Assembly (NCBI GenBank): GCA_030426955.1
Contig: JAUHXS010000004.1
Coordinates: 270,142 to 334,141 of the forward strand
Direction: 5' to 3'
Source: Bacteroidia bacterium
GTDB taxonomy: Bacteria; Bacteroidota; Bacteroidia; Chitinophagales; JAUHXS01
DNA: 64,000 nucleotides
The number at the start of each line of letters is the position of its first letter. Positions within the stretch are counted from its first letter, which is position 1. Shown piece by piece: positions 9,541 through 18,751 of this stretch. Below the pieces are notes generated by a model, which did no database searches, was not told where the DNA came from, and saw only the letters and a list, made by a program, of their open reading frames with translations. Made by a program: the position numbers and the translations under genes.

Positions 9541-9696
9541 ATGAGTGCCATAATAGTAATGATAGCTGTAAGTATTGCAATTGCATTGGTTTTCTTAATT
9601 GCATTTTTATGGGCATCATTTAATGGTCAGTATGAGGATGACTATACACCTTCCATTAGAATGTTATGGGATGATAAAAGAAAAGATCACAAATAA
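9541..9696 (+). CDS. ccoS: cbb3 oxidase maturation protein CcoS
   Basis: A short gene of 51 codons: one N-terminal transmembrane helix (about residues 3-25, ending FLIAFLWASFNGQYEDD) followed by a short acidic and basic cytoplasmic tail (MLWDDKRKDHK). The FLWA-x3-GQ(Y/F)(E/D)D pattern right after the helix is the hallmark of CcoS, which is needed for cofactor insertion into cbb3 oxidase. It starts 75 bases after ccoI and ends 9 bases before ccoNO. Length matches the family (about 50-70 residues). Confidence 0.9.
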   Translation: MSAIIVMIAVSIAIALVFLIAFLWASFNGQYEDDYTPSIRMLWDDKRKDHK

Positions 9697-9705
9697 TCAA
9701 AACCA

Positions 9706-11838
9706 ATGAGTGGCAAATTAGAACAGTTTAGTTACGACAATAGAATAGTAAGAGATTTTGCATATGCTACAGTTGTATGGGGCATAGTGGGAATGTTAGT
9801 GGGTGTCATTGTGGCATTGCAAATATTCGACCCATTCTTCAACTTTGATACTTCTTTCTTAACCTTTGGTCGATTACGACCTTTACACACTAATGCCGTC
9901 ATTTTTGCTTTTGTAGGTAATGGAATTTTTATGGGTACTTATTACTCTTTGCAAAGACTCCTAAAAGCCAGAATGTACAGTGACTTACTCAGTAAAATAC
10001 ACTTTTGGGGATGGCAGTTCATCATTGTCGCAGCAGCCTTAACGCTACCATTTGGTTTTACGACAGGTAAAGAGTATGCTGAATTGGAATGGCCTATCGA
10101 TATTGCTATTGCTTTGATATGGATCGTATTTGGCATCAATATGTTTATGACCATTGCTAAAAGAAGAGAACGACATTTATATGTAGCCATATGGTTTTTT
10201 ATAGGAACATGGATCACTGTCACAATATTACACGTAGTTAACTCGCTTGGTATGCCAACTTCCTTCTTAAAGAGTTATTCTGTATTTGCCGGAGTTCAAG
10301 ATGCACTAGTTCAGTGGTGGTATGGTCATAACGCTGTTGCCTTTTTCTTAACAACACCGTATTTGGGGCTGATGTATTACTTTGTTCCGAAAGCTGCCAA
10401 CCGCCCTGTATATTCCTATAGATTATCTATTATACATTTTTGGGCATTAATTTTCATATATATATGGGCAGGACCACACCATTTATTATACACTGCTCTT
10501 CCCGACTGGGCACAATCTTTAGGAACTGTTTTTTCAATTATGCTAATCGCACCTTCATGGGGTGGTATGCTTAATGGACTACTTACACTAAGAGGAGCAT
10601 GGGATAAAGTGCGGCAAGACCCAATCTTAAAGTTTATGGTTATTGCCATTACAGCATATGGTATGGCAACATTTGAAGGACCAATGATGTCATTAAAGAA
10701 CGTAAATGCCATAAGCCATTATACAGACTGGACGATTGGACACGTTCATATCGGTGCACTTGGATGGAATGGCTTTTTAACCTTTGGAATATTATATTGG
10801 CTCATTCCAAGAATATTCAATACCAAACTATTCTCTGTTAAACTAGCTAATATTCATTTTTGGATTGGTACACTTGGAATTTTATTTTATGCTATTCCAC
10901 TTTATTGGGCTGGGTTTGCACAAAGCTTGATGTGGAAAGAATTTACTATAGATGGGTTTCTTAAGTATCCAAACTTTTTAGAAACTGTTATTCAAATTAT
11001 TCCAATGTATCAAATGAGAGCATTCGGGGGTCTTATGTATTTAGTTGGTGCTCTATTGATGAGCTACAATCTATTTAAGACAATAAAAGCAGGAGCATTA
11101 GAAGCAAATGAACCTGCCGAAGCTCCAGCTTTGGTAAGAGTAAACGAGAGTAGCTTCGCAGGGGGATATTGGCACAGATGGATTGAAAGAAGACCGTTCC
11201 AAATGTTAATTATCAGCGCTATTCTAGTCCTTATAGGAGGGCTAGTGGAAATGATACCTACTTTTATGATCAAGTCAAATATTCCTACTATCGAGGCAGT
11301 AAAACCTTATACTCCCTTAGAATTACATGGTAGAGATATTTATATAAAAGAGGGATGCTACACTTGCCATTCTCAAATGATCAGACCATTTAGATCGGAA
11401 ACAGAACGATATGGGGAATACTCAAAAGCTGGAGAGTTTGTTTATGATCATCCATTTCAGTGGGGTTCTAAAAGAACTGGACCAGATTTACATAGAATTG
11501 GCGGAAAATATCCTGATAGTTGGCATTTTTATCATATGCTAGATCCAGCAAGTATGTCTCCAGGATCAATCATGCCTAGTTATCCATGGCTATTCGAGAA
11601 TGAAATTGATATGAGAAGTACTCCATCAAAAATCATGGCTATGCAAGCACTAGGGGTCCCATACAAGGAAGGTTATGAGCTCAAAGCCAATCAAGACATA
11701 GAAATCCAAGCTAAAGCTATCACAGAGAGTTTAAAAAAGGACGATATAAAAGTAGTAAGCAACAAGGAAATTATTGCTTTAATAGCTTATCTGCAGAGAC
11801 TAGGTACAGACATTAAAGTTGAAAACACAAAAAAATAA
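9706..11838 (+). CDS. ccoN: cbb3-type cytochrome c oxidase, fused subunits I and II (CcoN-CcoO)
   Basis: 710 residues. The first about 480 form the multi-helix CcoN haem-copper core, with ligand-region motifs PLHTNAVIFAF (about residue 61), VQWWYGHNAVAFF (about 205), HHLLYTA (about 258) and GHVHIGALGWNGF (about 345). A further helix at about 495-520 leads to a periplasmic CcoO-type monohaem domain with CYTCH (about 551) and a likely axial Met in the SIMPSYPWLF segment (about 622). The enzyme reduces O2 with high affinity at the cytoplasmic membrane. Fusion of N and O into one polypeptide is common in Bacteroidota. It lies in a tight operon with ccoQ, ccoP, ccoG and ccoH. Confidence 0.97.
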   Translation: MSGKLEQFSYDNRIVRDFAYATVVWGIVGMLVGVIVALQIFDPFFNFDTSFLTFGRLRPLHTNAVIFAFVGNGIFMGTYYSLQRLLKARMYSDLLSKIHFWGWQFIIVAAALTLPFGFTTGKEYAELEWPIDIAIALIWIVFGINMFMTIAKRRERHLYVAIWFFIGTWITVTILHVVNSLGMPTSFLKSYSVFAGVQDALVQWWYGHNAVAFFLTTPYLGLMYYFVPKAANRPVYSYRLSIIHFWALIFIYIWAGPHHLLYTALPDWAQSLGTVFSIMLIAPSWGGMLNGLLTLRGAWDKVRQDPILKFMVIAITAYGMATFEGPMMSLKNVNAISHYTDWTIGHVHIGALGWNGFLTFGILYWLIPRIFNTKLFSVKLANIHFWIGTLGILFYAIPLYWAGFAQSLMWKEFTIDGFLKYPNFLETVIQIIPMYQMRAFGGLMYLVGALLMSYNLFKTIKAGALEANEPAEAPALVRVNESSFAGGYWHRWIERRPFQMLIISAILVLIGGLVEMIPTFMIKSNIPTIEAVKPYTPLELHGRDIYIKEGCYTCHSQMIRPFRSETERYGEYSKAGEFVYDHPFQWGSKRTGPDLHRIGGKYPDSWHFYHMLDPASMSPGSIMPSYPWLFENEIDMRSTPSKIMAMQALGVPYKEGYELKANQDIEIQAKAITESLKKDDIKVVSNKEIIALIAYLQRLGTDIKVENTKK

Positions 11839-11841
11839 GCC

Positions 11842-12051
11842 ATGTATAAAGAATTACTTCGGTCAATTGAGAACATCGCAACATTCCCGATTATTTCCTT
11901 AATACTATTTGTGTTAATATTTGCAATCATGTTGTGGTGGACATTTGCTCATGACAATTCTTTTTTAAAACAAATGAGCTTAATACCATTGGATACGGAA
12001 GAAAGTGAATTTAATAACCTCGAAAACGATGATTATGAAGTTAAGTCTTAA
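11842..12051 (+). CDS. ccoQ: CcoQ/FixQ-like cbb3 oxidase small subunit
   Basis: A 69-residue protein with one transmembrane helix (about 16-37, LILFVLIFAIMLWWTFAHD) and a short acidic C-terminal tail. Size, topology and its place 3 bases after ccoNO fit CcoQ/FixQ, which stabilises the cbb3 complex. The WWTF-A motif at the helix end is comparable to the WxWA-type end in homologues. Sequence conservation in this family is low, so the call leans on position and topology. Confidence 0.8.
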   Translation: MYKELLRSIENIATFPIISLILFVLIFAIMLWWTFAHDNSFLKQMSLIPLDTEESEFNNLENDDYEVKS

Positions 12052-12265
12052 AACAGTGATCTCTGTCATTTTGCTCAGTACTATGATCATCGAATCAGCA
12101 TCAGCAGGTAATGGTATTAATCAAGACTCTATGGTATTATTGGCAACAGCGTTCATATTTCTACTAATTGTCATAGGTATAATTGCAATGGTAAGCATCG
12201 TAAGAACATTGTCAAAAATTTATATAAAAACTAGTCAACAAAACAAGTTAGAGAATAAAAAATGA
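12029..12265 (+). CDS. Small membrane protein resembling the CcoP N-terminal hairpin
   Basis: About 78 residues: a signal-like first hydrophobic stretch (to about residue 22, ...IIESASAG), a short polar loop, a second helix (VLLATAFIFLLIVIGIIAMV) and the cytoplasmic tail RTLSKIYIKTSQQNKLENKK. The start is uncertain: ATGs at 12029 and 12035 both overlap the end of ccoQ; a GTG at 12005 is less likely. The stop overlaps the ccoP start as ATGA, so it is translationally coupled. Its layout closely parallels the first 65 residues of the next gene (signal-like segment, loop, helix, then LSK plus a basic stretch), suggesting duplication or a split of the CcoP anchor. Function unknown; probably an accessory subunit of the oxidase. 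Confidence 0.65.
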   Translation: MIMKLSLKTVISVILLSTMIIESASAGNGINQDSMVLLATAFIFLLIVIGIIAMVSIVRTLSKIYIKTSQQNKLENKK

Positions 12266-13239
12266 GAATATTAAGCTTTATCACATTTTTAGTAACATCG
12301 TCAACCTTATTAGGACAAGAAGACAATCCAGTAGCGACAGCTTCCCCATTATCACTTAGTGATATCATGTCTATTTCACTCATAATGTTATTATCTCTAA
12401 TATTATTAGTGGCTATCCTCGTACTCTATAAGGCTATCAATATTTTAAGTAAAGATGTTAAGCGAGAACTTGCAATTTCGAGAGGAGAAGATGCTCCTGA
12501 AATCGTTTATGAACCAGAAGAAGACTTTTTAACTAAAGTCTGGAAGAAGTTAGAACGAAAAATGACTGATTCCGTTCCAGTTGAAGTAGAGGAGCAGATA
12601 GCTATGGATCATTCTTATGATGGCATTGTTGAGTTAGATAATAATTTACCACCTTGGTGGCTATATATGTTTTATTTATCCATAGTTTTCTCAGTAGTTT
12701 ATTTATTTTACTATCATGTTTCAGATGAGGGAAAGCTATCAAAACAAGAGTATTTAGCTGAAATGGAAGAGGCAGCTTTACAGAAAGAAGCCTACTTATC
12801 TCAACTCGCCAATGCTGTAGACGAAAATAACGTAGTTGCCCTAACTGATGGTGGCACTATCGCCAATGGCAAAAAAACCTATATTGAGTTATGTCAGGTA
12901 TGCCATGGTGATCAGGGGCAGGGAGGTGTTGGACCTAATTTTGCCGATAACTATTGGTTACATGGAGGCGATATTAAAGACATTTTTAAGACCATTAAGT
13001 ATGGTGTTCCTGAGAAAGGCATGATTTCATGGCAAAGTCAACTAAGTCCAAAGAAAATGCAAGAAGTTGCCAGCTTTATCTTAACATTTCAAGGTACAAA
13101 TCCACCAAATTTGAAAGAACCTCAAGGAGACCTTTATGTTAGAATGGGCGAAGAATCTCCAACAGTATCAGAGTTACCAAGTGATTCTGTAAATACTGTT
13201 GAAATGGCAACTAAGAATGACGGGACAGAAGGAAAATAA
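12262..13239 (+). CDS. ccoP: cbb3-type cytochrome c oxidase, monohaem subunit III (CcoP)
   Basis: 325 residues. An N-terminal signal-like segment and a helix at about 33-53 are followed by an acidic cytoplasmic loop, a second helix in PPWWLYMFYLSIVFSVVYLF (about 131-152, the CcoP N-terminal domain signature) and a periplasmic cytochrome domain with CQVCHGDQGQGG (first Cys about residue 211) and a likely axial Met in KGMISW (about 254). Only one CxxCH is visible, so it carries one haem c rather than the two of proteobacterial CcoP. CcoP accepts electrons from soluble or membrane cytochromes and passes them to CcoN/O. The start overlaps the preceding stop by ATGA; the next gene starts inside its 3' end. 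Confidence 0.93.
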   Translation: MRILSFITFLVTSSTLLGQEDNPVATASPLSLSDIMSISLIMLLSLILLVAILVLYKAINILSKDVKRELAISRGEDAPEIVYEPEEDFLTKVWKKLERKMTDSVPVEVEEQIAMDHSYDGIVELDNNLPPWWLYMFYLSIVFSVVYLFYYHVSDEGKLSKQEYLAEMEEAALQKEAYLSQLANAVDENNVVALTDGGTIANGKKTYIELCQVCHGDQGQGGVGPNFADNYWLHGGDIKDIFKTIKYGVPEKGMISWQSQLSPKKMQEVASFILTFQGTNPPNLKEPQGDLYVRMGEESPTVSELPSDSVNTVEMATKNDGTEGK

Positions 13240-14617
13240 TGAATCTTCGTTTAGAGATAAACTTTCAACTGTAAGTGAGAAAGGAGAAAGGGTTTGGATA
13301 TACCCCAAAAAACCAAAAGGAAGGTACTACTCAGCTCGGGGCATTGTAAGTATTTTCTTATTATTACTACTTTTCACTGCTCCTCTATTGAAGATTGACG
13401 GACAACCCTTATTTCTATTTAATTTTTTTGAACGCAAGTTCATCATTTTCGGGCTTACTTTCTGGCCGCAAGACTTTCATCTTTTCGTACTGGCCATGAT
13501 TACATTTGTCGTATTTATAGTGCTTTTTACTGTTGTCTTTGGTCGTTTATGGTGTGGATGGGCATGTCCTCAAACAATCTTTATGGAATTGGTATTCAGA
13601 AAAATCGAATACTGGATTGAAGGTGATTACAAACAACAAAAAAGACTAGATGAATCAAAATGGAATCGTGAAAAGATCTTAAAAAAAGGAACTAAACATA
13701 TTATCTTCTTCGCTATTGCGGCTTTAATAGGTCATACATTTATGGCTTATATGGTTGGTATTGACCAAACAATAGATATCGTCACACAACCTCCTAGCAA
13801 ACACCTTTCTGGATTTATCGCTGTTATCCTGTTCTCAGGAGTATTCTATTTTATATTTGCAAAATTTAGAGAACAAGCTTGTACCATTGTTTGCCCATAC
13901 GGTAGACTTCAAGGAGCCATGCTCGATAAGAACTCTATTGTTGTGGCCTATGACTTTATTAGAGGAGAACCTAGAGGAAAAATGAAGCGTGGAGAGGAAC
14001 AAAAGAAAGGAGACTGTGTAGATTGTAATTTATGTGTCCACGTTTGTCCAACAGGGATAGATATCAGAAACGGGACACAGCTAGAATGTGTCAACTGTAC
14101 AGCATGCATTGATGCTTGTGATGAAGTTATGGACAAAATAAATCGTCCAAAAGGATTAATTCGCTATGACTCCTATAACCATATCAGTAACGGAACTAAG
14201 TTTAAGCTCACGCCAAGAATTATTGCATATACTCTTGTTCTTATAGCATTATTAGGCATTCTTGCATTCTCACTTACTGGAAGATCCGACATAGAAACGA
14301 CTGTATTGAGGGCAAAAGGAGGATTATATCAAAAAGTCGGAGAAAACTATATTACAAATCTTTATAATATTCAGATAATCAATAAGACAATGAACTCAAT
14401 ACCTGTCGAAGTAAAACTGATAAACCCGAATGGAAAAGTAAAACTGATAGGAAAAGACTTAATTGTACCAGAAAGAGGTATAGAAAAAGGAAGTTTTTTA
14501 CTAGAAATCCACCGAGATAGCTTGATGTCTAGAAAAACTGAAGTCGAACTATTAATTACCTCCAAGGGAAAAAAGATTGAATTTATTAATACAAACTTCT
14601 TAGGTCCTTTTAAATAA
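13217..14617 (+). CDS. ccoG: Cytochrome c oxidase accessory protein CcoG (FixG/RdxA)
   Basis: 466 residues from the ATG at 13217, which overlaps ccoP by 23 bases; a TTG at 13199 is possible but less likely. The N-terminal half has several membrane helices and the conserved GRLWCGWACPQT motif. A dicluster ferredoxin-like region near residues 266-300 contains CVDCNLCVHVCP and CVNCTACIDACD, two 4Fe-4S binding motifs. A C-terminal helix (about 330-350) and a periplasmic Ig-like domain follow. CcoG is a membrane iron-sulfur protein implicated in copper reduction during cbb3 assembly. Domain order, length and operon position all fit. Confidence 0.95.
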   Translation: MTGQKENNESSFRDKLSTVSEKGERVWIYPKKPKGRYYSARGIVSIFLLLLLFTAPLLKIDGQPLFLFNFFERKFIIFGLTFWPQDFHLFVLAMITFVVFIVLFTVVFGRLWCGWACPQTIFMELVFRKIEYWIEGDYKQQKRLDESKWNREKILKKGTKHIIFFAIAALIGHTFMAYMVGIDQTIDIVTQPPSKHLSGFIAVILFSGVFYFIFAKFREQACTIVCPYGRLQGAMLDKNSIVVAYDFIRGEPRGKMKRGEEQKKGDCVDCNLCVHVCPTGIDIRNGTQLECVNCTACIDACDEVMDKINRPKGLIRYDSYNHISNGTKFKLTPRIIAYTLVLIALLGILAFSLTGRSDIETTVLRAKGGLYQKVGENYITNLYNIQIINKTMNSIPVEVKLINPNGKVKLIGKDLIVPERGIEKGSFLLEIHRDSLMSRKTEVELLITSKGKKIEFINTNFLGPFK

Positions 14618-14624
14618 GACTAAT

Positions 14625-15059
14625 ATGAATTGGGGAGTCAAAATTGGAATATTTTATAGTGCTTTTGTAATAGGAATGCTGACATTAGTTTTCTTATCTG
14701 TTTCTCAGGACTTCCATTTGGTATCTGAAGATTATTACGAAAAAGAGCTAAACTATCAAGACCATATAAATAAATTAGAAAACAGTAATTCCCTCAAAGA
14801 ACCCTTAGTCATAAACTACGAACCTAATCAAAACATTCAATTAAGCTTTCCTAGACAGAAAAAAGGAATAGAAGGTATTATAAGATTCTATAATCCTACA
14901 AATGCTGAAAAAGATAAAAACTATCAACTAAAATTGGATTCAACTAATCAACAGGTTATAAATATTTCTGCACTACCTAGAGGTGTTTGGAAGGTCCAGG
15001 TTGACTGGTCATCGAATAATACTGATTTTTTTGATGAGAAAACAATAGTAATTAATTGA
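14625..15059 (+). CDS. ccoH: FixH/CcoH family protein
   Basis: 144 residues with one N-terminal membrane helix (about 4-25, IGIFYSAFVIGMLTLVFLSV) and a periplasmic domain starting SEDYYEKELNYQDHI, the conserved FixH pattern (YYxxExxYqxxi). FixH/CcoH associates with the cbb3 complex during assembly. The gene starts 7 bases after ccoG, and its stop overlaps the probable start of the next gene. Confidence 0.92.
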   Translation: MNWGVKIGIFYSAFVIGMLTLVFLSVSQDFHLVSEDYYEKELNYQDHINKLENSNSLKEPLVINYEPNQNIQLSFPRQKKGIEGIIRFYNPTNAEKDKNYQLKLDSTNQQVINISALPRGVWKVQVDWSSNNTDFFDEKTIVIN

Positions 15060-15766
15060 TAGAACTAATTACAACTGCTTTCATATTGGGAATTGCTGGA
15101 AGTATGCATTGTGTAGGGATGTGTGGTACTATTGTTTTGGCAACGGGCTCCTTCAATGACTCCTTAACAGTTTCAATGCTAAAACGTCTTTTTTATAATC
15201 TAGGAAGAACGACCACCTATACTTTGCTCGGCTTATTATTTGGGTTAATCGGACTTGGGATTTCTCTGGGAAAGTACCAACAACAACTGTCAATCATAAT
15301 AGGCTCGCTCATGCTTCTAACTGCTATTTTTCAACTTAAATTACCGTTAAAATATTTTGAAAATATTTCAATAAAGATTAGCCATTGGCTAAAGTCAAAA
15401 TTTCAAAAACTATTAAAGTCTAAGAGTTTAATTACTCAGCTTTCTTTAGGTTTTTTTAATGGTCTTCTTCCTTGCGGGCTAGTATACGTAGCCTTGGCTG
15501 GTGCCACCTCTACGGCCGATCCAATAAAGGCAGCTGTTTTCATGGCTTTTTTTGGTCTAGGAACAATCCCTGCATTATTTCTTTTGGGAATTATAACATC
15601 TTACATTACTGATCGAACAAAAAAATATTTTCAAGAGGTCATTCCGTTGATGATTATCCTTTTTTCTTTACTACTAATATTGAGAGGTCTCAACTTAGAT
15701 ATACCATACCTAAGTCCAAAATTTTCAAACAACTCAACAGACTTACAAAAGGTAAAATGTCACTAA
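15056..15766 (+). CDS. SafE/TauE-like membrane protein of the cbb3 locus (DsbD_2 type)
   Basis: 236 residues with about six membrane helices. The N-terminal motif GIAGSMHCVGMCG and the mid-protein motif GFFNGLLPCGLVYVALAGA match the SafE/TauE (COG2836) family, whose paired Cys/Met motifs are thought to handle copper; members are often found next to cbb3 genes. The start is best placed at a TTG (15056) overlapping the ccoH stop, because the first ATG (within GSMHC) lies inside the conserved first helix. Its stop is 3 bases from that of the convergent GH3 gene. Transport substrate not shown. Confidence 0.85.
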   Translation: MIELITTAFILGIAGSMHCVGMCGTIVLATGSFNDSLTVSMLKRLFYNLGRTTTYTLLGLLFGLIGLGISLGKYQQQLSIIIGSLMLLTAIFQLKLPLKYFENISIKISHWLKSKFQKLLKSKSLITQLSLGFFNGLLPCGLVYVALAGATSTADPIKAAVFMAFFGLGTIPALFLLGIITSYITDRTKKYFQEVIPLMIILFSLLLILRGLNLDIPYLSPKFSNNSTDLQKVKCH

Positions 15767-15769
15767 AAG

Positions 15770-18715
15770 CTAAGAATTTGCTTTATGCTTGGCTAGTGAT
15801 TGATAAATCACATCTTGTATTCGTGTTCTCACATTAGTAGAAATCAAGGTGCGATTGTCTGCACTGGGGTGAACACGGTTGGATAAAAAGACATAAACTA
15901 GATTGTATTCTGGATCTGCCCAAACACAAGTTCCTGTAAATCCAGAATGACCAAAAGCTTTAGGAGAGGCGTAGATAGATGTTGGTCCTGGTTTAGAAGT
16001 GTCTGGCTCTGGTTTGTCAAACCCTAGTCCCCTTCGATTACTGGTTAATTGTTTTGAGGTAAATTCGCTAATAACCCCCGAGCTTAAATAATTTTGATAA
16101 CCATAATCCCCTCTGTTCAACAACATTTGCATTAAAATTGCCAAGTCATTAGCATTAGAAAAAACACCTGCGTGACCTGCAACCCCACCCATCATCGCTG
16201 CTCCTTGATCGTGAACATAACCATGTATCAATTGTCTTCTAAACATAGAATCAGCCTCCGTGGGTACAATTCTAGACAAAGGAAACTTATTGATCGGATT
16301 ATAAGTCATAGTAGATAATCCTAGTGGTGCATAAAAGGTAGCATTAACATATTGATCTAAGGGTTGTTCACTTAGCTGCTCAACTATATATTTATTAAAG
16401 TAAAAGCCTAAGTCACTATAGACATATCTCTTCTGTCTTCTCAAGTCTGAATCAACGATAAACTTCCAAATACTATCCGTGTAGCTATTTTGAATGTATA
16501 ATTCGTTAGCTACTTTTATTGAGTAATTATCGTTTGGAGCATAGCAGTAATGTTCATCGCAAAAGCCCTCCTCATTCAGTGTTTCTTGATAAAAAGGGAT
16601 CCATGCTTTTAGTCCCGCTTGATGTAATAGCACATCACTAATTAAGATATTCTTTTTATCCGTTCTCCTTAGATCTGGAATATAACGGGATATCTTTTTT
16701 TTTATTTTGAGCTTTTTATCATCTACTAACTTCATCATGGATATAGTAGTGGCCGATATTTTAGTAATAGATGCTAGATCATAAATATCTGTATTTCTAA
16801 CGGGTCGTTCATTTTCATAAGTATGAAAGCCGTATGATTTTTGAAAAAAGACTTTATTATCTTTAGCAATCAATATCTGGCATCCTGGAGTTGCTTTTGC
16901 CCCTATTGCCTCCTCAACAATTGTGTCAATCGCCAATAGATCATCATAGTCAATTCCAACCTCCTCGGGAATGGTATACTTTAAGCGTTGTGGCAAATCT
17001 CCTGTCAACCCAGTATTAAACTTAAACTTTGAAGTAGAAACAGGTAATCTGCCATTTGCTTGTATACCGCCAAATATTAGCTGCGCAGCGAGACTTTGGG
17101 TTATATCATTGTCTTCATAAGCAACAATAAGATGTTGTTGTTGCTCAAAAAACTTTAAACTATACGGACTTCCAAATAGCACTACGATGGTATTAATTTG
17201 TTTCGACAGTTCATTGACAAAGCCAATGGTTTCCAACTCTAATCCATAGTCTCTTGAGGCATACCTGCTCATATCTTGTATCCCAATAATCACCAAGTTG
17301 AACTTTTTTGCTTCTTTTATAATCGCACTCATGGTCTGTGGAGACATATCTTTTTCAACTCTGAAAATCTTCGTTGGCGCATATTGACTAATTGTCTCCT
17401 GAAACTTGCTTGCCTCATTTTTTCTATCACCAATAATAATAGAAGCAATTTTAAGTTTGTCTAGTTGCTTTATAGGCACTAAGTTCTTCTCATTATTTAC
17501 CAACGTGATTGCTGACTCATATAGCTTCCTGTTGAGTAGCTCACCGTAAGGAGTGTGTAGCTCATATTGTAAGCTATCCGTTTTGATTGGTTTATAATTA
17601 TTGAGTCCAGCCCAATATTTAGTCTGTAATATCTTTTTTACGCTCTTCAAAACAACCTCTTCTCGAATAATTCCATCTTCTATCGCCTCTCTAATTCTGC
17701 TAATTGCCGTAGGCACATCTTCCGGAAAAAGTAATACATCATTACCTGCAATGAGCGCCTCTAAATCAACTTCTCCAGGACCATAAAAACTACTAACCCC
17801 TCTCATATTTAATGCATCTGTAAATACCAGCCCTTCAAACCCCAACTTTTGCTTCAAAAGAGTATCAATAGCATTTTTTGATAATGATGTTGCTTTATTC
17901 GGGGTACTATCTATTGATGGAATAAATAAATGTGCTGCCATCATGCTCCCGACACCGCTTTTTATCATTTGCTTAAATGGATATAGTTCCAAAGAATCCA
18001 GTCTATTAAAAGAGTGAGTAATGGTAGGTAAGGTTTTATGCGAATCTTTATCGGTATCTCCATGACCGGGAAAATGTTTGGCACATGCCAGGACATAGCC
18101 ATCTTGTAATCCTTTCATGTAGGCTATGCCTTTTGCGGCAACATTATTCATGTCTTCACCAAAGGAACGGTCATTGATCACGGGATTATTAGGGTTGTTA
18201 TTTACATCAACGACAGGAGCAAAATTAACATGAACGCCCATTTCTTTACATTGTCTTGCAATCTCTCTCCCCATTTGATAGATCAATTGATTATCCTTTA
18301 TTGCTCCAAGCGTCAGCTGTCTAGGAAAGTTCATTGTGCTATCGAGACGCATACCCAATCCCCATTCAGCATCCATCGCAATCAAAAGTGGAATTTTTGT
18401 TATTTCCTGATATCGATTAGTTAAATGAACTTGCTTCTTAGGTTGATCCTGAAAGAAAATCAGTCCTCCGATGTGATGCTCTGTAATTAATGCTTCTATT
18501 TCCTTTTGGTGCTCAATACCCCGATTAGAATATGCTGCCACCATAAAAAGCTGACCTATTTGTTCATCCAGTGAGAGTGTTCCCAGAATAGAATCCGCCC
18601 ATTTTTCACCTTTTTTATCTTTCAAAAAAGGAGGAGTATGTTCTATTGGAGGATGAAAAGAAGATGAAACTATGAGCGTAACAACAACAGAAAATACTAC
18701 AAAAATAGACTTCAT
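15770..18715 (-). CDS. Glycoside hydrolase family 3 / serine hydrolase (beta-lactamase family) fusion
   Basis: 981 residues with an N-terminal signal peptide (SIFVVFSVVVTLIVSSS). The first about 370 residues are a GH3 domain of the NagZ type, with KHFPGHGDTDKDSH (near residue 210) and FTDALNMRGV; this family removes N-acetylglucosamine from wall fragments. A GH3 C-terminal sandwich domain follows to about 590. Residues about 600-975 form a serine hydrolase domain with SITK (S-x-x-K, about 648), YSDLG (about 765) and HSGFTG (about 923). The combination of beta-N-acetylhexosaminidase and penicillin-binding-like domain is known in Bacteroidota and points to peptidoglycan recycling in the periplasm. 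All catalytic motifs are present. Confidence 0.9.
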   Translation of the reverse strand: MKSIFVVFSVVVTLIVSSSFHPPIEHTPPFLKDKKGEKWADSILGTLSLDEQIGQLFMVAAYSNRGIEHQKEIEALITEHHIGGLIFFQDQPKKQVHLTNRYQEITKIPLLIAMDAEWGLGMRLDSTMNFPRQLTLGAIKDNQLIYQMGREIARQCKEMGVHVNFAPVVDVNNNPNNPVINDRSFGEDMNNVAAKGIAYMKGLQDGYVLACAKHFPGHGDTDKDSHKTLPTITHSFNRLDSLELYPFKQMIKSGVGSMMAAHLFIPSIDSTPNKATSLSKNAIDTLLKQKLGFEGLVFTDALNMRGVSSFYGPGEVDLEALIAGNDVLLFPEDVPTAISRIREAIEDGIIREEVVLKSVKKILQTKYWAGLNNYKPIKTDSLQYELHTPYGELLNRKLYESAITLVNNEKNLVPIKQLDKLKIASIIIGDRKNEASKFQETISQYAPTKIFRVEKDMSPQTMSAIIKEAKKFNLVIIGIQDMSRYASRDYGLELETIGFVNELSKQINTIVVLFGSPYSLKFFEQQQHLIVAYEDNDITQSLAAQLIFGGIQANGRLPVSTSKFKFNTGLTGDLPQRLKYTIPEEVGIDYDDLLAIDTIVEEAIGAKATPGCQILIAKDNKVFFQKSYGFHTYENERPVRNTDIYDLASITKISATTISMMKLVDDKKLKIKKKISRYIPDLRRTDKKNILISDVLLHQAGLKAWIPFYQETLNEEGFCDEHYCYAPNDNYSIKVANELYIQNSYTDSIWKFIVDSDLRRQKRYVYSDLGFYFNKYIVEQLSEQPLDQYVNATFYAPLGLSTMTYNPINKFPLSRIVPTEADSMFRRQLIHGYVHDQGAAMMGGVAGHAGVFSNANDLAILMQMLLNRGDYGYQNYLSSGVISEFTSKQLTSNRRGLGFDKPEPDTSKPGPTSIYASPKAFGHSGFTGTCVWADPEYNLVYVFLSNRVHPSADNRTLISTNVRTRIQDVIYQSLAKHKANS

Positions 18716-18751
18716 CAGTATTACAACGTCAAATTAATAATAAAGTTGTTC

